Source: Phycisphaerales bacterium UBA1926 (GTDB taxonomy: Bacteria; Planctomycetota; Phycisphaerae; Phycisphaerales; UBA1924). From it: a DNA stretch of 42,028 nt. The position numbers and the translations under genes are program-made. Position 1 is the stretch's first letter. Each line of letters begins with the position of its first letter. The notes beneath the pieces are model-generated. The model had not been told where the DNA came from. It saw only the letters and a program-made list of their open reading frames with translations, and searched no databases. Of the stretch, positions 1 through 8,350 are shown piece by piece. Location of the stretch: positions 65,529 through 107,556 of the forward strand of contig DDFO01000044.1 of assembly GCA_002337215.1 (NCBI GenBank), given 5' to 3'.

Positions 1-276
1 GCGCCGGGGGCGGCGATCCGGGCGCGCGTCGAGGCCCGCGACGCGGACGGGGATGACCTCGCCTACGAGTGGCTGATCGTCGCCGAGTCGCAGGTTGTCA
101 GCGCCGGGGGCGATCCCGAGAAATCGCTGCAGGAATATCCCGAGCTGACCGTCCAATCCAACGCGAGCGCGAGGCTGAACGCACCGAGCGAGGCGGGCGA
201 GTATCGGCTCTTCGTGACGGTGCGTGACGGCACCGGGCGGGCGGCGACCGCGAACACGCCGTTCAAGGTCGAGTGA
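1..276 (+). CDS. C-terminal fragment of an extracellular protein with a PKD-like beta domain
   Basis: The reading frame is open from the first base to a TGA at 274-276, so only the last 91 residues of a longer protein are present. The fragment contains a DADGDDLAYEW motif (about residues 14-24) and later EYRLFVTVRDGTG. Together these are typical of a beta-sandwich PKD/REJ-like module, with 'damage-free' Asp-Gly-Asp turns and a closing strand with Tyr-Arg-Leu-Phe-Val. In known proteins such modules sit at the C-terminus of secreted glycosidases and other surface proteins, where they act as spacers or carbohydrate-contacting domains. The catalytic part, if any, lies left of the window, so no substrate can be named. 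The convergent apt gene begins its 3' end 45 bases downstream. Confidence 0.6.
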   Translation, partial: APGAAIRARVEARDADGDDLAYEWLIVAESQVVSAGGDPEKSLQEYPELTVQSNASARLNAPSEAGEYRLFVTVRDGTGRAATANTPFKVE

Positions 277-321
277 TCGGCGATCGGGTTCCCGGCCGTT
301 CGACGGGCGGATCTGGATGGT

Positions 322-849
322 TCAGTACTTCAGCACGCCGTGCACGCTCTCGCCGTGGGCACCGAGTTTCTTCCGGCCCTCCAGAAACTGGAGCTCGATG
401 AGCACCGTGATGCCGACGATCTCGGCGCCGATCTTCTCGGCAAGGTCGCACTTGGCGCGCATGGTGCCGCCGGTCGCGAGCACGTCGTCAACGAGCAGAA
501 TCTTCTGGCCCTTGCTGATCGCGTCGGCGTGGATCTCGAGGCGGTCGGTCCCGTATTCGAGGTCGTAGTTCATGCCGTGCACGGCGCGCGGCAGTTTGCC
601 CGGCTTGCGGACCGGGACGAACCCCGCCGAGAGCGCCTGGGCGATCGCGGTCCCGAAGATGAACCCCCGGCTCTCGGCACCGACGACGAGCTCGACACCT
701 TCGCCCCGGTAGGGGTTCGCCATGAGTTCGACGGCGAGCGACAGCGCCGATGGATCGGCGAGCAGCGGGGTCATGTCCTTGAAGTTCACGCCCGCCTTGG
801 GGAAGTCGGGGACATCGAGGATGAGCTTGGGGAGTTCGGATTCGTGCAC
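322..849 (-). CDS. apt: adenine phosphoribosyltransferase
   Basis: This 175-residue cytoplasmic enzyme converts adenine and PRPP to AMP and pyrophosphate in purine salvage. The length matches the family (about 170-180). The N-terminal FPKAGVNFKDMTPLL segment is the family signature. ESRGFIFG follows, and the PRPP-binding loop LLVDDVLATGGTM lies near residue 120. The start is GTG at 847-849, with GGAG eight bases upstream. It is divergent from the groES-like gene, with 106 bases between the two starts, so both promoters must lie in that gap. Confidence 0.95.
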   Translation of the reverse strand: MHESELPKLILDVPDFPKAGVNFKDMTPLLADPSALSLAVELMANPYRGEGVELVVGAESRGFIFGTAIAQALSAGFVPVRKPGKLPRAVHGMNYDLEYGTDRLEIHADAISKGQKILLVDDVLATGGTMRAKCDLAEKIGAEIVGITVLIELQFLEGRKKLGAHGESVHGVLKY

Positions 850-924
850 GGCTCAGGGCTCCGAAGACGGTGGTCGGCGTGATTGCGACGAACGCGATGG
901 GGCCCGTCGTCGGGAGAGCATACC

Positions 925-940
925 CGCCCCTCGTGGGGCG
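925..940 (+). other. GC hairpin in the groES leader
   Basis: A perfect 6-bp stem (CGCCCC / GGGGCG) with a TCGT loop ends 15 bases before the groES start codon. It could fold in the mRNA leader. It is not a CIRCE element (TTAGCACTC-N9-GAGTGCTAA), the usual HrcA operator of chaperonin genes, and no CIRCE is visible nearby. Whether it has any regulatory role is unknown. Confidence 0.35.
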
Positions 941-955
941 CATATCGTCCGTTCT

Positions 956-1285
956 ATGGCTACACCCCGCAAATCATCGCCCGCCGCCGCGCTGGAGATC
1001 GTCGAGCCCATCGGCATGCGGGTCCTGATCCGCAAGGACGACGACAAGAAGCAGACCAAGAGCGGGCTGCACCTGCCCGACAAGATCGAGATCCCGACGC
1101 TGACGGGGCGGATTGTCGCCATCAGCACGCAGATCGAGAGCGATGCGGATTACCCGATCGAGCAGTACGACAGGGTTCTTTTCAACCCCAAGCACGCGAT
1201 CCCGGTCGATTTCGAGGGCGACAACCGCCTGTTCGTCGTGCCGGTCGAGGACGTGGTCGCGGTCTTTCGCAAGGGCGACGCCTGA
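956..1285 (+). CDS. groES: GroES-type co-chaperonin (single-gene copy)
   Basis: This 109-residue protein of the Cpn10/GroES fold would cap the GroEL folding chamber in the cytoplasm. Visible family features are the early PIGMRVLIRKDD strand (compare 'PLxDRVLVK'), a mobile-loop equivalent KSGLHLPD (compare 'GGIxLPD'), the GRIVAIS strand and the late QYDRVLFNPKHAIPVDF segment. The motifs are looser than in canonical GroES and there is a roughly 15-residue N-terminal extension. No groEL follows, because the next gene is unrelated. It may therefore be an accessory paralogue of an operonic groES-groEL elsewhere. The ATG at 956 was chosen because it begins the conserved region and no better start lies upstream in frame. 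Confidence 0.85.
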   Translation: MATPRKSSPAAALEIVEPIGMRVLIRKDDDKKQTKSGLHLPDKIEIPTLTGRIVAISTQIESDADYPIEQYDRVLFNPKHAIPVDFEGDNRLFVVPVEDVVAVFRKGDA

Positions 1286-1431
1286 ACGGCTCAATGCCCT
1301 GTCATCCAGCGCGACCTTCGGGGCACGGCTTTCGGGGACCGGTCGTCCTGGCAGGGCCTCCGGCGGCTCCGATCACCGTCCGAGAACACGCTCGAGCCGG
1401 CCGATTTCTCACCCGGTGGACCGGTTCAGAT

Positions 1432-1459
1432 TTGCGCTTCGCGGAACCATCTCTATAGT
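1432..1459 (+). promoter_or_regulatory. sigma70-like promoter of the sorting-tail protein gene
   Basis: TTGCGC (1432-1437) and TATAGT (1454-1459) are separated by 16 bases. This is the best -35/-10 pair in the gap before the gene starting at 1572. The predicted start of transcription is near 1466, giving a leader of about 105 bases that contains the hairpin at 1527-1547. Confidence 0.5.
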
Positions 1460-1526
1460 TTGCTCGGAGTGATTCCCGGTGTTCTGAGACGGACGCCAAC
1501 GGGGAATCGGAACACATTTGAGCACC

Positions 1527-1547
1527 GCGCGGCCGCCCCGGCCGCGC
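1527..1547 (+). other. 9-bp perfect GC hairpin in the 5' leader
   Basis: GCGCGGCCG, loop CCC, then CGGCCGCGC forms a perfect 9-bp stem followed by TTTG. The AGAGAGAG ribosome-binding region and the ATG at 1572 come right after it. It resembles a terminator with a very short T-run but lies between the promoter and the start codon. It could be a leader attenuator or an mRNA-stabilising 5' hairpin. Confidence 0.5.
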
Positions 1548-1571
1548 TTTGAATTAGAGAGAGACCAGAAC

Positions 1572-2240
1572 ATGATGCACCAGTTGATGATCTCGGCGGG
1601 CGTGATCGGTGTCTTCGGCGTCGCCGCGAGCGGTGATGTCCTTGTCAGCCAGCCCAGCGACCGTGCGAGCTCGCCCAGCTTCTTCTCCGACGCGGTGCCG
1701 GGCCAGTTCTTCAGCCAGCGGATGGCCGACAACTTCACGCTCTCGGGCGACTCAGAGGTCACCGGCATCCGCTGGTGGGGGGGCAGCCAGAACTTCTCAT
1801 CGCCCGATGTCACCAACATGGTTTCGTGGACCGTCGTGCTCTTCGAGTCCGACGGGTTCGGCGGAGTCGACGAGTCGTCGGCGATCGACCTGGGCAGCTA
1901 CACCTTCGCGCAGACCAACGCCGTCGCGACCGGTGCCACCCTGTTCGGCGGCGGCATCGAGTACATGCAGGAGATCTCCTTCGCGGGGCTCGACCTCAAT
2001 GCGGGCGAGTACTGGATCAGTGTCGGAGCGACCCTCGAGGCCCCCGGTGGAGACGCCTGGGTCTGGTCGGGCTCGACCGTGGGCGACCTGGTCAACGGCA
2101 CCGACTTCTTCGACGGTTCGGGGTTCAGCGTCTTCAACCCCACCTTCAACGACCTCGCGTTCGAGGTGGTCGGCGTCCCCGCGCCCGCGTCGGCGGGGCT
2201 GCTCGCGTTCACGGGGCTCGTCTCGCGGCGCCGTCGCTGA
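1572..2240 (+). CDS. secreted protein with a PEP-CTERM-like C-terminal sorting tail
   Basis: The protein has 222 residues. The N-terminus (MMHQLMISAGVIGVFGVAASG) looks like a signal peptide, so the mature protein is exported. The C-terminus is VPAPASAGLLAF, a short hydrophobic stretch and then SRRRR, which is the VPxP-hydrophobic-polyArg sorting tail common in planctomycetes. It is processed by exosortase/archaeosortase-type systems or anchors the protein in the envelope. The body is rich in Gly, Ser, Asp and aromatic residues (FTLSGDSEV, IRWWGG, AGEYWISVGA), consistent with a beta-sandwich domain, but no catalytic motif is visible. An in-frame TTG at 1518 would add 18 residues. ATG 1572 is preferred because it follows an AGAGAGAG purine tract and begins the signal peptide. 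Confidence 0.75.
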   Translation: MMHQLMISAGVIGVFGVAASGDVLVSQPSDRASSPSFFSDAVPGQFFSQRMADNFTLSGDSEVTGIRWWGGSQNFSSPDVTNMVSWTVVLFESDGFGGVDESSAIDLGSYTFAQTNAVATGATLFGGGIEYMQEISFAGLDLNAGEYWISVGATLEAPGGDAWVWSGSTVGDLVNGTDFFDGSGFSVFNPTFNDLAFEVVGVPAPASAGLLAFTGLVSRRRR

Positions 2241-2296
2241 ACGGCTGATGCTGACGGCATCGATAAACGGACCAACCGAGGTCGTGAAGGCGGGTG

Positions 2297-3118
2297 TCAG
2301 TCCCGGATCACGATCTCGGTCAGATATCCGAACAGCTTCTCTTTGCGGTCATCGTCGAGCATCCGGTAGATCCGCATCTGCACTGTCCGCCGCTGCGCGG
2401 GGGTTGCGTTCAAGCGGGTTGCCTTGATGTGCTCGATGATCATCGTGCGGATCGACTCCCGCTGCTCGGGGGTGGGTTGCACCGCCTCGGCGATCGCATC
2501 GATCGCCTGCTGGTACCGCCTGAGCGAGGCCTCGTAGCCCTCCTGCACCTCGCGCTGGAACAGGCGAAGGGCGATCCGCCGCTCCACGCGCTTGCGGACC
2601 TGAGGGTTCTGCTGTCGCTTCTCGTTATTGCGCAGCTCCCAGTCGATGAGCGCTTCCCAGTACTCATCGACGAGGCCCTCGAGCGTCGCGATCTGCTCGT
2701 CGTCGAGGACGGCCTTCAGCGGCTCGATCAGCGGCGCGCGGGGCGCGCCGGGCTCGAAATTGTCCCACATCTCACCAAAGAGCGCCTGCGCCGCCTCGTT
2801 GTCACCGGCCGTCCGCTTGTCGGTCATCTCCTTGATCAGATCGAGCTCATCGACGAGCATCATCGTGATCGAGAACGTGCGTTCATCGGCGACCGCCCGC
2901 GCGGCCTCCGCCGTGGCCTGGTCCAGGCCCAACTCCTGCAACGCCGCGACCTCGGGACGGACGCGGAGCGGCTCGAGCCGGCCCGTCATGGTCTTGCGGA
3001 CCAGCGTCTGGGTCCTGCTGTCGGGCACGTCAGGCCCGCGGAGCGGGTTGTCATCAGCGGGCTGCCCGAGCGCCGAGACGGCGCAGACGATCATCAGTGC
3101 GGCGATCGGAGTTCTCAT
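2297..3118 (-). CDS. secreted helical protein of unknown function
   Basis: I do not recognise this 273-residue protein. MRTPIAALMIVCAVSALGQ is a plausible signal peptide, cleaved near AxG/Q, so the product is probably periplasmic. The rest is almost entirely charged alpha helix. TPEQRESIRTMI and NATPAQRRTVQ resemble the LTxxQ-type helical hairpins of Spy/CpxP-like periplasmic proteins, but the likeness is too weak for a family call. The ATG at 3118 starts the signal peptide, and the frame is open upstream to 3256 but shows no better start. Its start lies 131 bases from the divergent metallo-hydrolase start. Confidence 0.65.
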   Translation of the reverse strand: MRTPIAALMIVCAVSALGQPADDNPLRGPDVPDSRTQTLVRKTMTGRLEPLRVRPEVAALQELGLDQATAEAARAVADERTFSITMMLVDELDLIKEMTDKRTAGDNEAAQALFGEMWDNFEPGAPRAPLIEPLKAVLDDEQIATLEGLVDEYWEALIDWELRNNEKRQQNPQVRKRVERRIALRLFQREVQEGYEASLRRYQQAIDAIAEAVQPTPEQRESIRTMIIEHIKATRLNATPAQRRTVQMRIYRMLDDDRKEKLFGYLTEIVIRD

Positions 3119-3249
3119 CACACGAGCGTACCGCACCGAGCCCCGCGGTCCAACACGCACAGTCCGCCGGTCTGCCTGTCGCAAGCCCGCCCTCGGGACG
3201 GAACACCACCTCTTGCGACCTTCGCGGCCTTGCCCCGTACCATCCCCCG

Positions 3250-4158
3250 ATGGCAAAGACGCCCTCAGACCGAGTCCGCAAGATGATCAGGTCCGGGCTG
3301 CGCCGCTACCCCGCGCAGCTCGCCAGGTCGCTGACCGATGCGCCCCACCCAAGGCACGGCGACGCCTCGCGCGAGCCGCACGACCGGTTCGCGGACCCCG
3401 CCCCCGTCGCCGCCGCGTGGCTGGGGCACGCGACAGTGCTTCTCCGCCTCGCGGGCAAGTGGATCCTGACCGATCCGGTCTTCTCGAGGCGGATCGGCCC
3501 GCGGATCGGCCGGCGGACCTACGGCGTCTCGCGGCATACGCCTGCGCCCATCGAGCCCGCGAATCTTCCCCACATCGATCTCGTGTTGATCTCGCATGCC
3601 CACTTCGATCATCTTGATCGGCCCTCCCTCCACCGCCTCGCGAGCGAACACACGACCATCATCACCGCGCCGAAGACCGGCGACCTCATCCCCGAAGGAT
3701 TCGGCGAGGTCCACGAGATCGGGCCTGGCGAGGCCTGGAAAACCCACGGCCTGAGCATCACCGCCTGCGAGCCCGATCACTGGGGCTCGCGGTTCGCCCT
3801 CGACCGATGGCGCGGCTGCAACGCCTACCTGCTTGAGAGCGACGAGGGTCGGTACTTCTTCGCGGGCGACACCGCCCTGACGCGGAAATTCGAGACGATC
3901 GCGTCCGAGGGCCGGGTCGATCTCTCGATCTTCGGCATCGGCGCGTACGACCCCTGGGAGCACGCCCACGCGACACCCGAGCAGGCCTGGCGGATGTCTG
4001 CGGACATGGGCTCGGAGCTGCTGCTGCCCATGCACCACTCGACGTTCGAGCTTAGCGACGAGCCCGCCGACGAGCCTCTGCGACGATTGCTCGACGCCGC
4101 GGGTGACGACGTCGACAAGATCATCACGCCCGATCAGGGCGAGCTCTGGACGCCCTGA
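3250..4158 (+). CDS. metallo-beta-lactamase-fold hydrolase (UlaG / NAPE-PLD-like)
   Basis: The protein has 302 residues. The metal-binding signature SHAHFDHLD (HxHxDH, about residues 115-123) is intact. It is followed by later ligands in FFAGDTALT (Asp) and PMHHSTFELSDE (His). The opening AAWLGHATVLLRLAGKWILTDPVFS is characteristic of the UlaG/N-acyl-phosphatidylethanolamine phospholipase-like branch, which hydrolyses phosphodiester or lactone bonds. The substrate cannot be deduced here. There is no signal peptide, so it is cytoplasmic. Just after the stop a 5-bp GC stem (4162-4175) sits between this gene and the convergent cardiolipin synthase and may act as a weak terminator for either. Confidence 0.85.
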   Translation: MAKTPSDRVRKMIRSGLRRYPAQLARSLTDAPHPRHGDASREPHDRFADPAPVAAAWLGHATVLLRLAGKWILTDPVFSRRIGPRIGRRTYGVSRHTPAPIEPANLPHIDLVLISHAHFDHLDRPSLHRLASEHTTIITAPKTGDLIPEGFGEVHEIGPGEAWKTHGLSITACEPDHWGSRFALDRWRGCNAYLLESDEGRYFFAGDTALTRKFETIASEGRVDLSIFGIGAYDPWEHAHATPEQAWRMSADMGSELLLPMHHSTFELSDEPADEPLRRLLDAAGDDVDKIITPDQGELWTP

Positions 4159-4184
4159 CCACGGGCGGTCGCCCGGCCTGAGCG

Positions 4185-5651
4185 TCAGAGCAGCGGGCCG
4201 AACAGCGCCGCGGCGTTGTTGATCAGCCGGCTCGCGATCGACCGGTCGGACCAGGTTTGAGGATCGACGCGGATGCTGTTGTCGATGTATTGCTCCTGGA
4301 GCTGGCGGAGCCTGCTCGCGAACGGATTGTCGTAGACCGCGAGCGTGACCTCGAAGTTGATCGCAAACGACCGCTGGTCCATGTTCGCCGATCCGATGAG
4401 CGCGACCTTGCCGTCCACGGTGATCGTCTTGGCGTGCAGCAATCCCGGTGTGTACCGCATGATGCGCACGCCGGCGTCGAGCAGCCTGCTGTAGTTCGCC
4501 TTGCCCGCGCGATCGACGATCGGGGCGTCGTTGTTGTCGGGCACGATGAGCGTGGTCTCGACGCCCCGCGCCGCGGCCGTGGTGAGCGCGACCATCAGCG
4601 GCGCATCGGGCACGAAGTAGGGTGTGGTCACGATCAGTTCGCGCTCGGCCAGGTGCATCGCCGAGACGAAGGTCGATTGGATCGCTCCGGGCGTGCTCTC
4701 AGGGCCCGATGGCAGGATCTGGACCGCCGAGGTGATGTCATCGGGCTCGCGCTCGTCGAGATCGGGCAGGAACCCGTCAACGTCCTGGATCGGTCGTTCC
4801 GACTCGCTGTTCCAATCGGAGATGAACATCAGCGCGAGCGAGCGGGCGGCGTAGCCCTCGACGCGGACGGTCGCGTCGTGCCAGGGGCCGGGACCGTTGG
4901 GCCCCTTGGGCCGGAACGAATCGTCCGACATGTTGTGCGACCCGGCGTAGGCGATGCGCCCGTCGATGACGAGCACCTTGCGGTGGTTGCGCAGATCGAG
5001 CCTCCGGAACAGCAGCCGGAGCGGGTTGACCTCGAGCAGCTCGAGCACTTCGACACCCGACAGTCGGAGCCTGTGCGCGAGGCCCGACGTGAAGAACTTC
5101 CGGCTCCCCGCGCTGTCCACCGCGAGGCGGCAATCAACACCCCTTGCCGCGGCGCGCGAGAGCGCCTCGGCGACCTCCAGCGGCTTGCCGACCGGGTGGA
5201 AGATGTACGTCAGCAGGTGGCAGTGCGACGACGCGTTGTCGATGTCTGCGATCATCGCGTCGAGCGTCTTGTCCGCCTCTGCGTGCAAGCTCAGCCGGTT
5301 GCCCTCCACCGGGGGGGAATCGCACAAGGAGACGCCCAACTGAGCGAGCGTCCTGAAACGCTCGTACCCGTCGTCCCAGGTTTCTTCGCGAGCGAGCCAG
5401 AGCTCGTTGGCGCAACTCGCGAGCTCGCGCTGCGTCTCGACGAACTTCTTGCGTCGGATCGAACCGAGCCGGTTCTCCCCGATGAGCAGGTAGAGGATCA
5501 TCCCGGCGAGCGGGAGGAGCCAGAGCACGAGCAGCCAGGCGGGCGCGTTGACGAGCGGCGAACGGCGCAGCAGCACGCGAACGCTCAGAAGGATCTGCGT
5601 CCCGAGAAACACGAGACTGACGGCCAGAGACCAGGAAAGAAAGTCACCCAC
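4185..5651 (-). CDS. cls: cardiolipin synthase (phospholipase D family)
   Basis: This 488-residue inner-membrane enzyme joins two phosphatidylglycerols into cardiolipin and glycerol. The N-terminus has two membrane segments (about residues 5-25 and 38-58) and the typical GENRLGSIRRKK loop. Two HKD catalytic motifs are intact: NHRKVLVIDGRIAYAGSHN and LHAKTITVDGKVALIGSAN, each HxK(x)4D(x)6GSxN. The length matches ClsA-type enzymes. Translation starts at GTG (5649-5651), since no in-frame ATG lies close by. It stands alone, and the DinB-fold gene upstream is 82 bases away. Confidence 0.93.
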   Translation of the reverse strand: MGDFLSWSLAVSLVFLGTQILLSVRVLLRRSPLVNAPAWLLVLWLLPLAGMILYLLIGENRLGSIRRKKFVETQRELASCANELWLAREETWDDGYERFRTLAQLGVSLCDSPPVEGNRLSLHAEADKTLDAMIADIDNASSHCHLLTYIFHPVGKPLEVAEALSRAAARGVDCRLAVDSAGSRKFFTSGLAHRLRLSGVEVLELLEVNPLRLLFRRLDLRNHRKVLVIDGRIAYAGSHNMSDDSFRPKGPNGPGPWHDATVRVEGYAARSLALMFISDWNSESERPIQDVDGFLPDLDEREPDDITSAVQILPSGPESTPGAIQSTFVSAMHLAERELIVTTPYFVPDAPLMVALTTAAARGVETTLIVPDNNDAPIVDRAGKANYSRLLDAGVRIMRYTPGLLHAKTITVDGKVALIGSANMDQRSFAINFEVTLAVYDNPFASRLRQLQEQYIDNSIRVDPQTWSDRSIASRLINNAAALFGPLL

Positions 5652-5733
5652 GCCCGATGGTAACCGTCGGATGGAGACCGGGTACCGGTGAGCCAGGATG
5701 GAAACCGGCCGGGAGCAAAACCGGCAAGGGCGA

Positions 5734-6261
5734 TCACATCACCGACCCGAGCCCGATCGCCCGGCGCCAGGTGCTCATCTGCCCCAGGTGCATCATGGTG
5801 TGACCCACGAGCAGGAAACTCGCGACGTGGCCCACGGTGGGGAAGGCTTCGGCCATCCGTCCCTCGATGGGATGCTTGGCTTTCATCTGCTCGTCCGACA
5901 TGCCCCCGACGGCGTCGATCGCGGCGCGGTGCGACCGCACAAAGAGGTCCACGATCTCCGATCGGGCGGGGTACACCGACCCGTCGGGATCATCGACGCA
6001 GTCCTTGCCCGCCTCGAACAGTTCGAGATAGTTCGCGGGCGGCGCGATCGCCGACCCGTCCTGCCCCGCGGCGGCGAGGATCCGCGTCGGGTAGATCGCG
6101 AGATGGCCGTAGATGAACGCGGGATGGTTCGCGTTGATCAGCGTGCCGTCCCCGGGCGCGAACCGGGCGAACCCGTCATCGGGCACGCCCTTGAGAAGCA
6201 GCTCGCCCAGCCCGAACGCGCGCTCCGCCCCGGTCACGATCATCGATGCGATGCTGTCCAT
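5734..6261 (-). CDS. DinB-superfamily four-helix protein
   Basis: The protein has 175 residues. Metal-site histidines typical of the DinB/YfiT fold are present: NHPAFIYGHLA in the first half and GHTMMHLGQMSTWRRA near the C-terminus. These metal-binding four-helix bundles include thiol-dependent transferases (bacillithiol or mycothiol S-transferases), but most members are uncharacterised, so no substrate is assigned. It is likely cytoplasmic and monocistronic, lying between cls and the adenylyltransferase gene. The name DinB here is the fold family and not the DNA polymerase IV. Confidence 0.75.
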   Translation of the reverse strand: MDSIASMIVTGAERAFGLGELLLKGVPDDGFARFAPGDGTLINANHPAFIYGHLAIYPTRILAAAGQDGSAIAPPANYLELFEAGKDCVDDPDGSVYPARSEIVDLFVRSHRAAIDAVGGMSDEQMKAKHPIEGRMAEAFPTVGHVASFLLVGHTMMHLGQMSTWRRAIGLGSVM

Positions 6262-6318
6262 GTGGTGTTCCTTTGTGTGTCTGGTCTTGAGGTGTCGGCG
6301 TGAGCCCCGTGAACCGCG

Positions 6319-7365
6319 CTAGGCCCCGATGTATTTCGCGTAGATCGAGCGGGCCCGCGCCGGATCGGTCGTGCCCCCGACGAGCGCGCGCCCGTCGCGG
6401 AAGACCGTGAGTTCGATCGATTCACCGTCCAGCAGACCGCGCACGAGAAACCGTGTCGTCGTGAACGAGCCGTGCGAGCGAAGTTTCTCTGCGACCGCGT
6501 CGAGATCAATCCTCGTCCGGACACCCGGCGTGACCTGCACGGCGTCGCGGCCGCAGATCGCGACCGGGCCGGCCTCGGCGTGATCAAGGTACGCGAACGT
6601 GCGCGCCGCGCAGCACGGGCACGCCGGGTCGAGCAGGCCCGCGAGCGGCACCTCGCGCACCGAGTTGCCCCAGACGTCGATCTCGAGAAGGGTCCGCCGG
6701 ACGCTGTCGTGCGCACCGGTGAGCACCTTGATCGCCTCACCCGCCTGGAGCGAGGCGACGACCGAGACCAGCGGCCCCATCACACCCGCGGTGTCGCACG
6801 TGGGCTGCGACCCGGCGGGGGGCGGGCCTTCGAATACGCACCGCAGGCAGGGCGAGGCGTCCGCGCCGAACGGGGGGAGGAACGACGCGAGCATGCCCGA
6901 GGTGCCCACGGCGCCCGCGTAGAGATAGGGCACGCCCAGCTTGACGGCGAGGTCGTTGATCAGAAACCGGGTCTCGAAGTTGTCGGTGCCGTCGAGGATG
7001 ACGTCGGGAGCGTGTCCCGCATCGTCGGCCGCGATCCGCTCGGCGTTGGACGCGGCGAAGTCCGCGACGACCGGGATCGTGCGCACGCCGCTGTTGACTG
7101 CCGCCAGGCGGTCGGCCGCGGCGGCGGCCTTCGGCGCGCCGACCTGCGACTCATCGAACAGCGTCTGCCGCTGGAGGTTGGTCTCCTCGACGAGGTCTCG
7201 ATCGACGATGGTGATCGTCCCGACCCCCGCCCGGGCGAGCAGGTCGGCCGACACGCAGCCGAGCGCGCCGCAGCCCACGATGAGCGCACGCGAGCGTCCC
7301 AGTCGCGTCTGGCCCGCGTTTCCGATGTCAGGCAGCAGTCGTTGTCGGTGGTAGCGGTCGGTCAC
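6319..7365 (-). CDS. ThiF/MoeB/HesA-family adenylyltransferase
   Basis: This 348-residue E1-like enzyme adenylates the C-terminal glycine of a small sulfur-carrier protein (ThiS or MoaD type). The nucleotide loop is GCGALGCVSADLLARAGVG, the arginine-containing ETNLQRQTLFDE segment follows, and the metal Cys pairs CLRC and CPCC are present. The sulfur-relay cysteine lies in PTCDTAGVMGPL. After residue 250 a C-terminal extension (about 90 residues, ending RARSIYAKYIGA) replaces the rhodanese domain of MoeZ-type proteins. Neither thi nor moa genes are adjacent, so thiamin cannot be told from molybdopterin synthesis. The start is GTG at 7363-7365. Confidence 0.88.
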   Translation of the reverse strand: MTDRYHRQRLLPDIGNAGQTRLGRSRALIVGCGALGCVSADLLARAGVGTITIVDRDLVEETNLQRQTLFDESQVGAPKAAAAADRLAAVNSGVRTIPVVADFAASNAERIAADDAGHAPDVILDGTDNFETRFLINDLAVKLGVPYLYAGAVGTSGMLASFLPPFGADASPCLRCVFEGPPPAGSQPTCDTAGVMGPLVSVVASLQAGEAIKVLTGAHDSVRRTLLEIDVWGNSVREVPLAGLLDPACPCCAARTFAYLDHAEAGPVAICGRDAVQVTPGVRTRIDLDAVAEKLRSHGSFTTTRFLVRGLLDGESIELTVFRDGRALVGGTTDPARARSIYAKYIGA

Positions 7366-7422
7366 GGACGATGGTAGTGGGGCGGAGGCGGGCGGCGGGG
7401 TCGTGGTGGGCTGAGTCCGTGG

Positions 7423-7752
7423 TCACCCAAACATCTGGCCCGAGTCCATGTCCTGGAGCTTCCACCCGTTCTCCCGGCAGATCCGGAAGAGGATGGGGAA
7501 GGCGAAGTCCTCGTTCTGGCAGTAGACGAGGGCCTGGCGCACGACGCCGTCCATGGGGACGATTTCGATGACCAGCCCCGGGCCGTAGAAGGTGACCGAC
7601 CCGGTGCCCTTCCCCGAACTGCCATCGGTGGCGGTGTTGAACTTCGCGAGCCCGGCCTCGAACTCGTCGCGCGAACCCATGGGAACCGTGGGGCTCATCC
7701 GGTCGTCGGGGTCTTCGAGTTTGATCAGCGCGAGCTGGCGTCGCTTGGCCAC
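7423..7752 (-). CDS. small conserved-looking protein of unknown function
   Basis: I do not recognise this 109-residue protein. It begins MAKRRQLALIKLEDPDDR from a GTG at 7750-7752 and has no signal peptide or membrane segment. The middle SVTFYGPGLVIEIVPMD and the end CQNEDFAFPILFRICRENGWKLQDMDSG suggest a compact alpha/beta fold. It ends 57 bases before the ThiF-like gene start region and begins 30 bases after the response-regulator stop on the same strand, so it probably shares a transcript with the response regulator. High GC at third positions supports it being real coding sequence. Confidence 0.6.
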   Translation of the reverse strand: MAKRRQLALIKLEDPDDRMSPTVPMGSRDEFEAGLAKFNTATDGSSGKGTGSVTFYGPGLVIEIVPMDGVVRQALVYCQNEDFAFPILFRICRENGWKLQDMDSGQMFG

Positions 7753-7782
7753 TGGCGGTCTCCGCGGGGTCAGCGGTCGTTC

Positions 7783-8217
7783 TTACTCGTCGTCGCCGTC
7801 CGAATCGCCGTCCTGGTCGTCGTCTCTGGCGTCGGCGAGGCGGGCGACGGTGTCGATCAGGTGGCTGAGCGGGACGGGCTTCTGGAGGTAGTCGTCCACG
7901 CCGAGGCTCTCGGCGTAGGCCTGGTGCCGCTGCCCCTCGTTGGCGGTGCACATCACCACGCTCGGGCTGTCGGCGTGGCCCTTGATCTTCTCGAGCGCCA
8001 GGAAGCCCGAGCGGCCCGGCAGCATCATGTCGAGCACGACCACGTCGGGCCTGTGCTCGTTGCACCGCGTGATGGCGGTGTTCCCGTCGCTGGCGGTGAA
8101 TGTCTCGGCGCCCTCGCTCGCGAGGGCGGCCTCGAACGATTCGAGAATGTCGCGGTCGTCATCGACGATCAGCACACGCACGCCGTCGAGTTTGCCTTCG
8201 TAATCGTCACCGCTCAT
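7783..8217 (-). CDS. single-domain response regulator with an acidic tail
   Basis: The protein has 144 residues. It is a CheY-like receiver: acidic pocket in VLIVDDDRD, phospho-acceptor Asp in VVVLDMMLPG, Thr in CTAN and conserved Lys in LQKPVP. There is no output domain. The last 16 residues are almost all Asp, Glu, Gly and Ser, which may mediate electrostatic contacts. It probably works through protein-protein contact with a kinase or target elsewhere. The ATG at 8217 was chosen over the upstream in-frame start at 8253 because GGGAGG lies five bases before it. Confidence 0.88.
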   Translation of the reverse strand: MSGDDYEGKLDGVRVLIVDDDRDILESFEAALASEGAETFTASDGNTAITRCNEHRPDVVVLDMMLPGRSGFLALEKIKGHADSPSVVMCTANEGQRHQAYAESLGVDDYLQKPVPLSHLIDTVARLADARDDDQDGDSDGDDE

Positions 8218-8288
8218 CGCGTTCCTCCCGCCGAACCGGCGGCTTCTCTTCACCAGTCGTTCGGCCTGTTCGTTCGGCGTCGGCGGTC

Positions 8289-8294
8289 ATTCTA
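8289..8294 (-). promoter_or_regulatory. possible -10 element for the response-regulator transcript
   Basis: On the minus strand the hexamer reads TAGAAT, 72 bases before the ATG at 8217. No convincing -35 lies at the right spacing, so this is a weak call. Confidence 0.25.
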
Positions 8295-8350
8295 CCGTGT
8301 CGCCCCCCCGGCCTGTGTCGCGGCGACCACCGAAAACTCGGGCGGAACCC

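Noticed and set aside
850..955. A CIRCE/HrcA operator before groES
   Set aside because: No TTAGCACTC-N9-GAGTGCTAA or close variant is present; only a short GC hairpin was found.
4257..5663. A 468-codon open frame on the plus strand
   Set aside because: It mirrors the cardiolipin synthase gene, whose HKD motifs are intact on the other strand.
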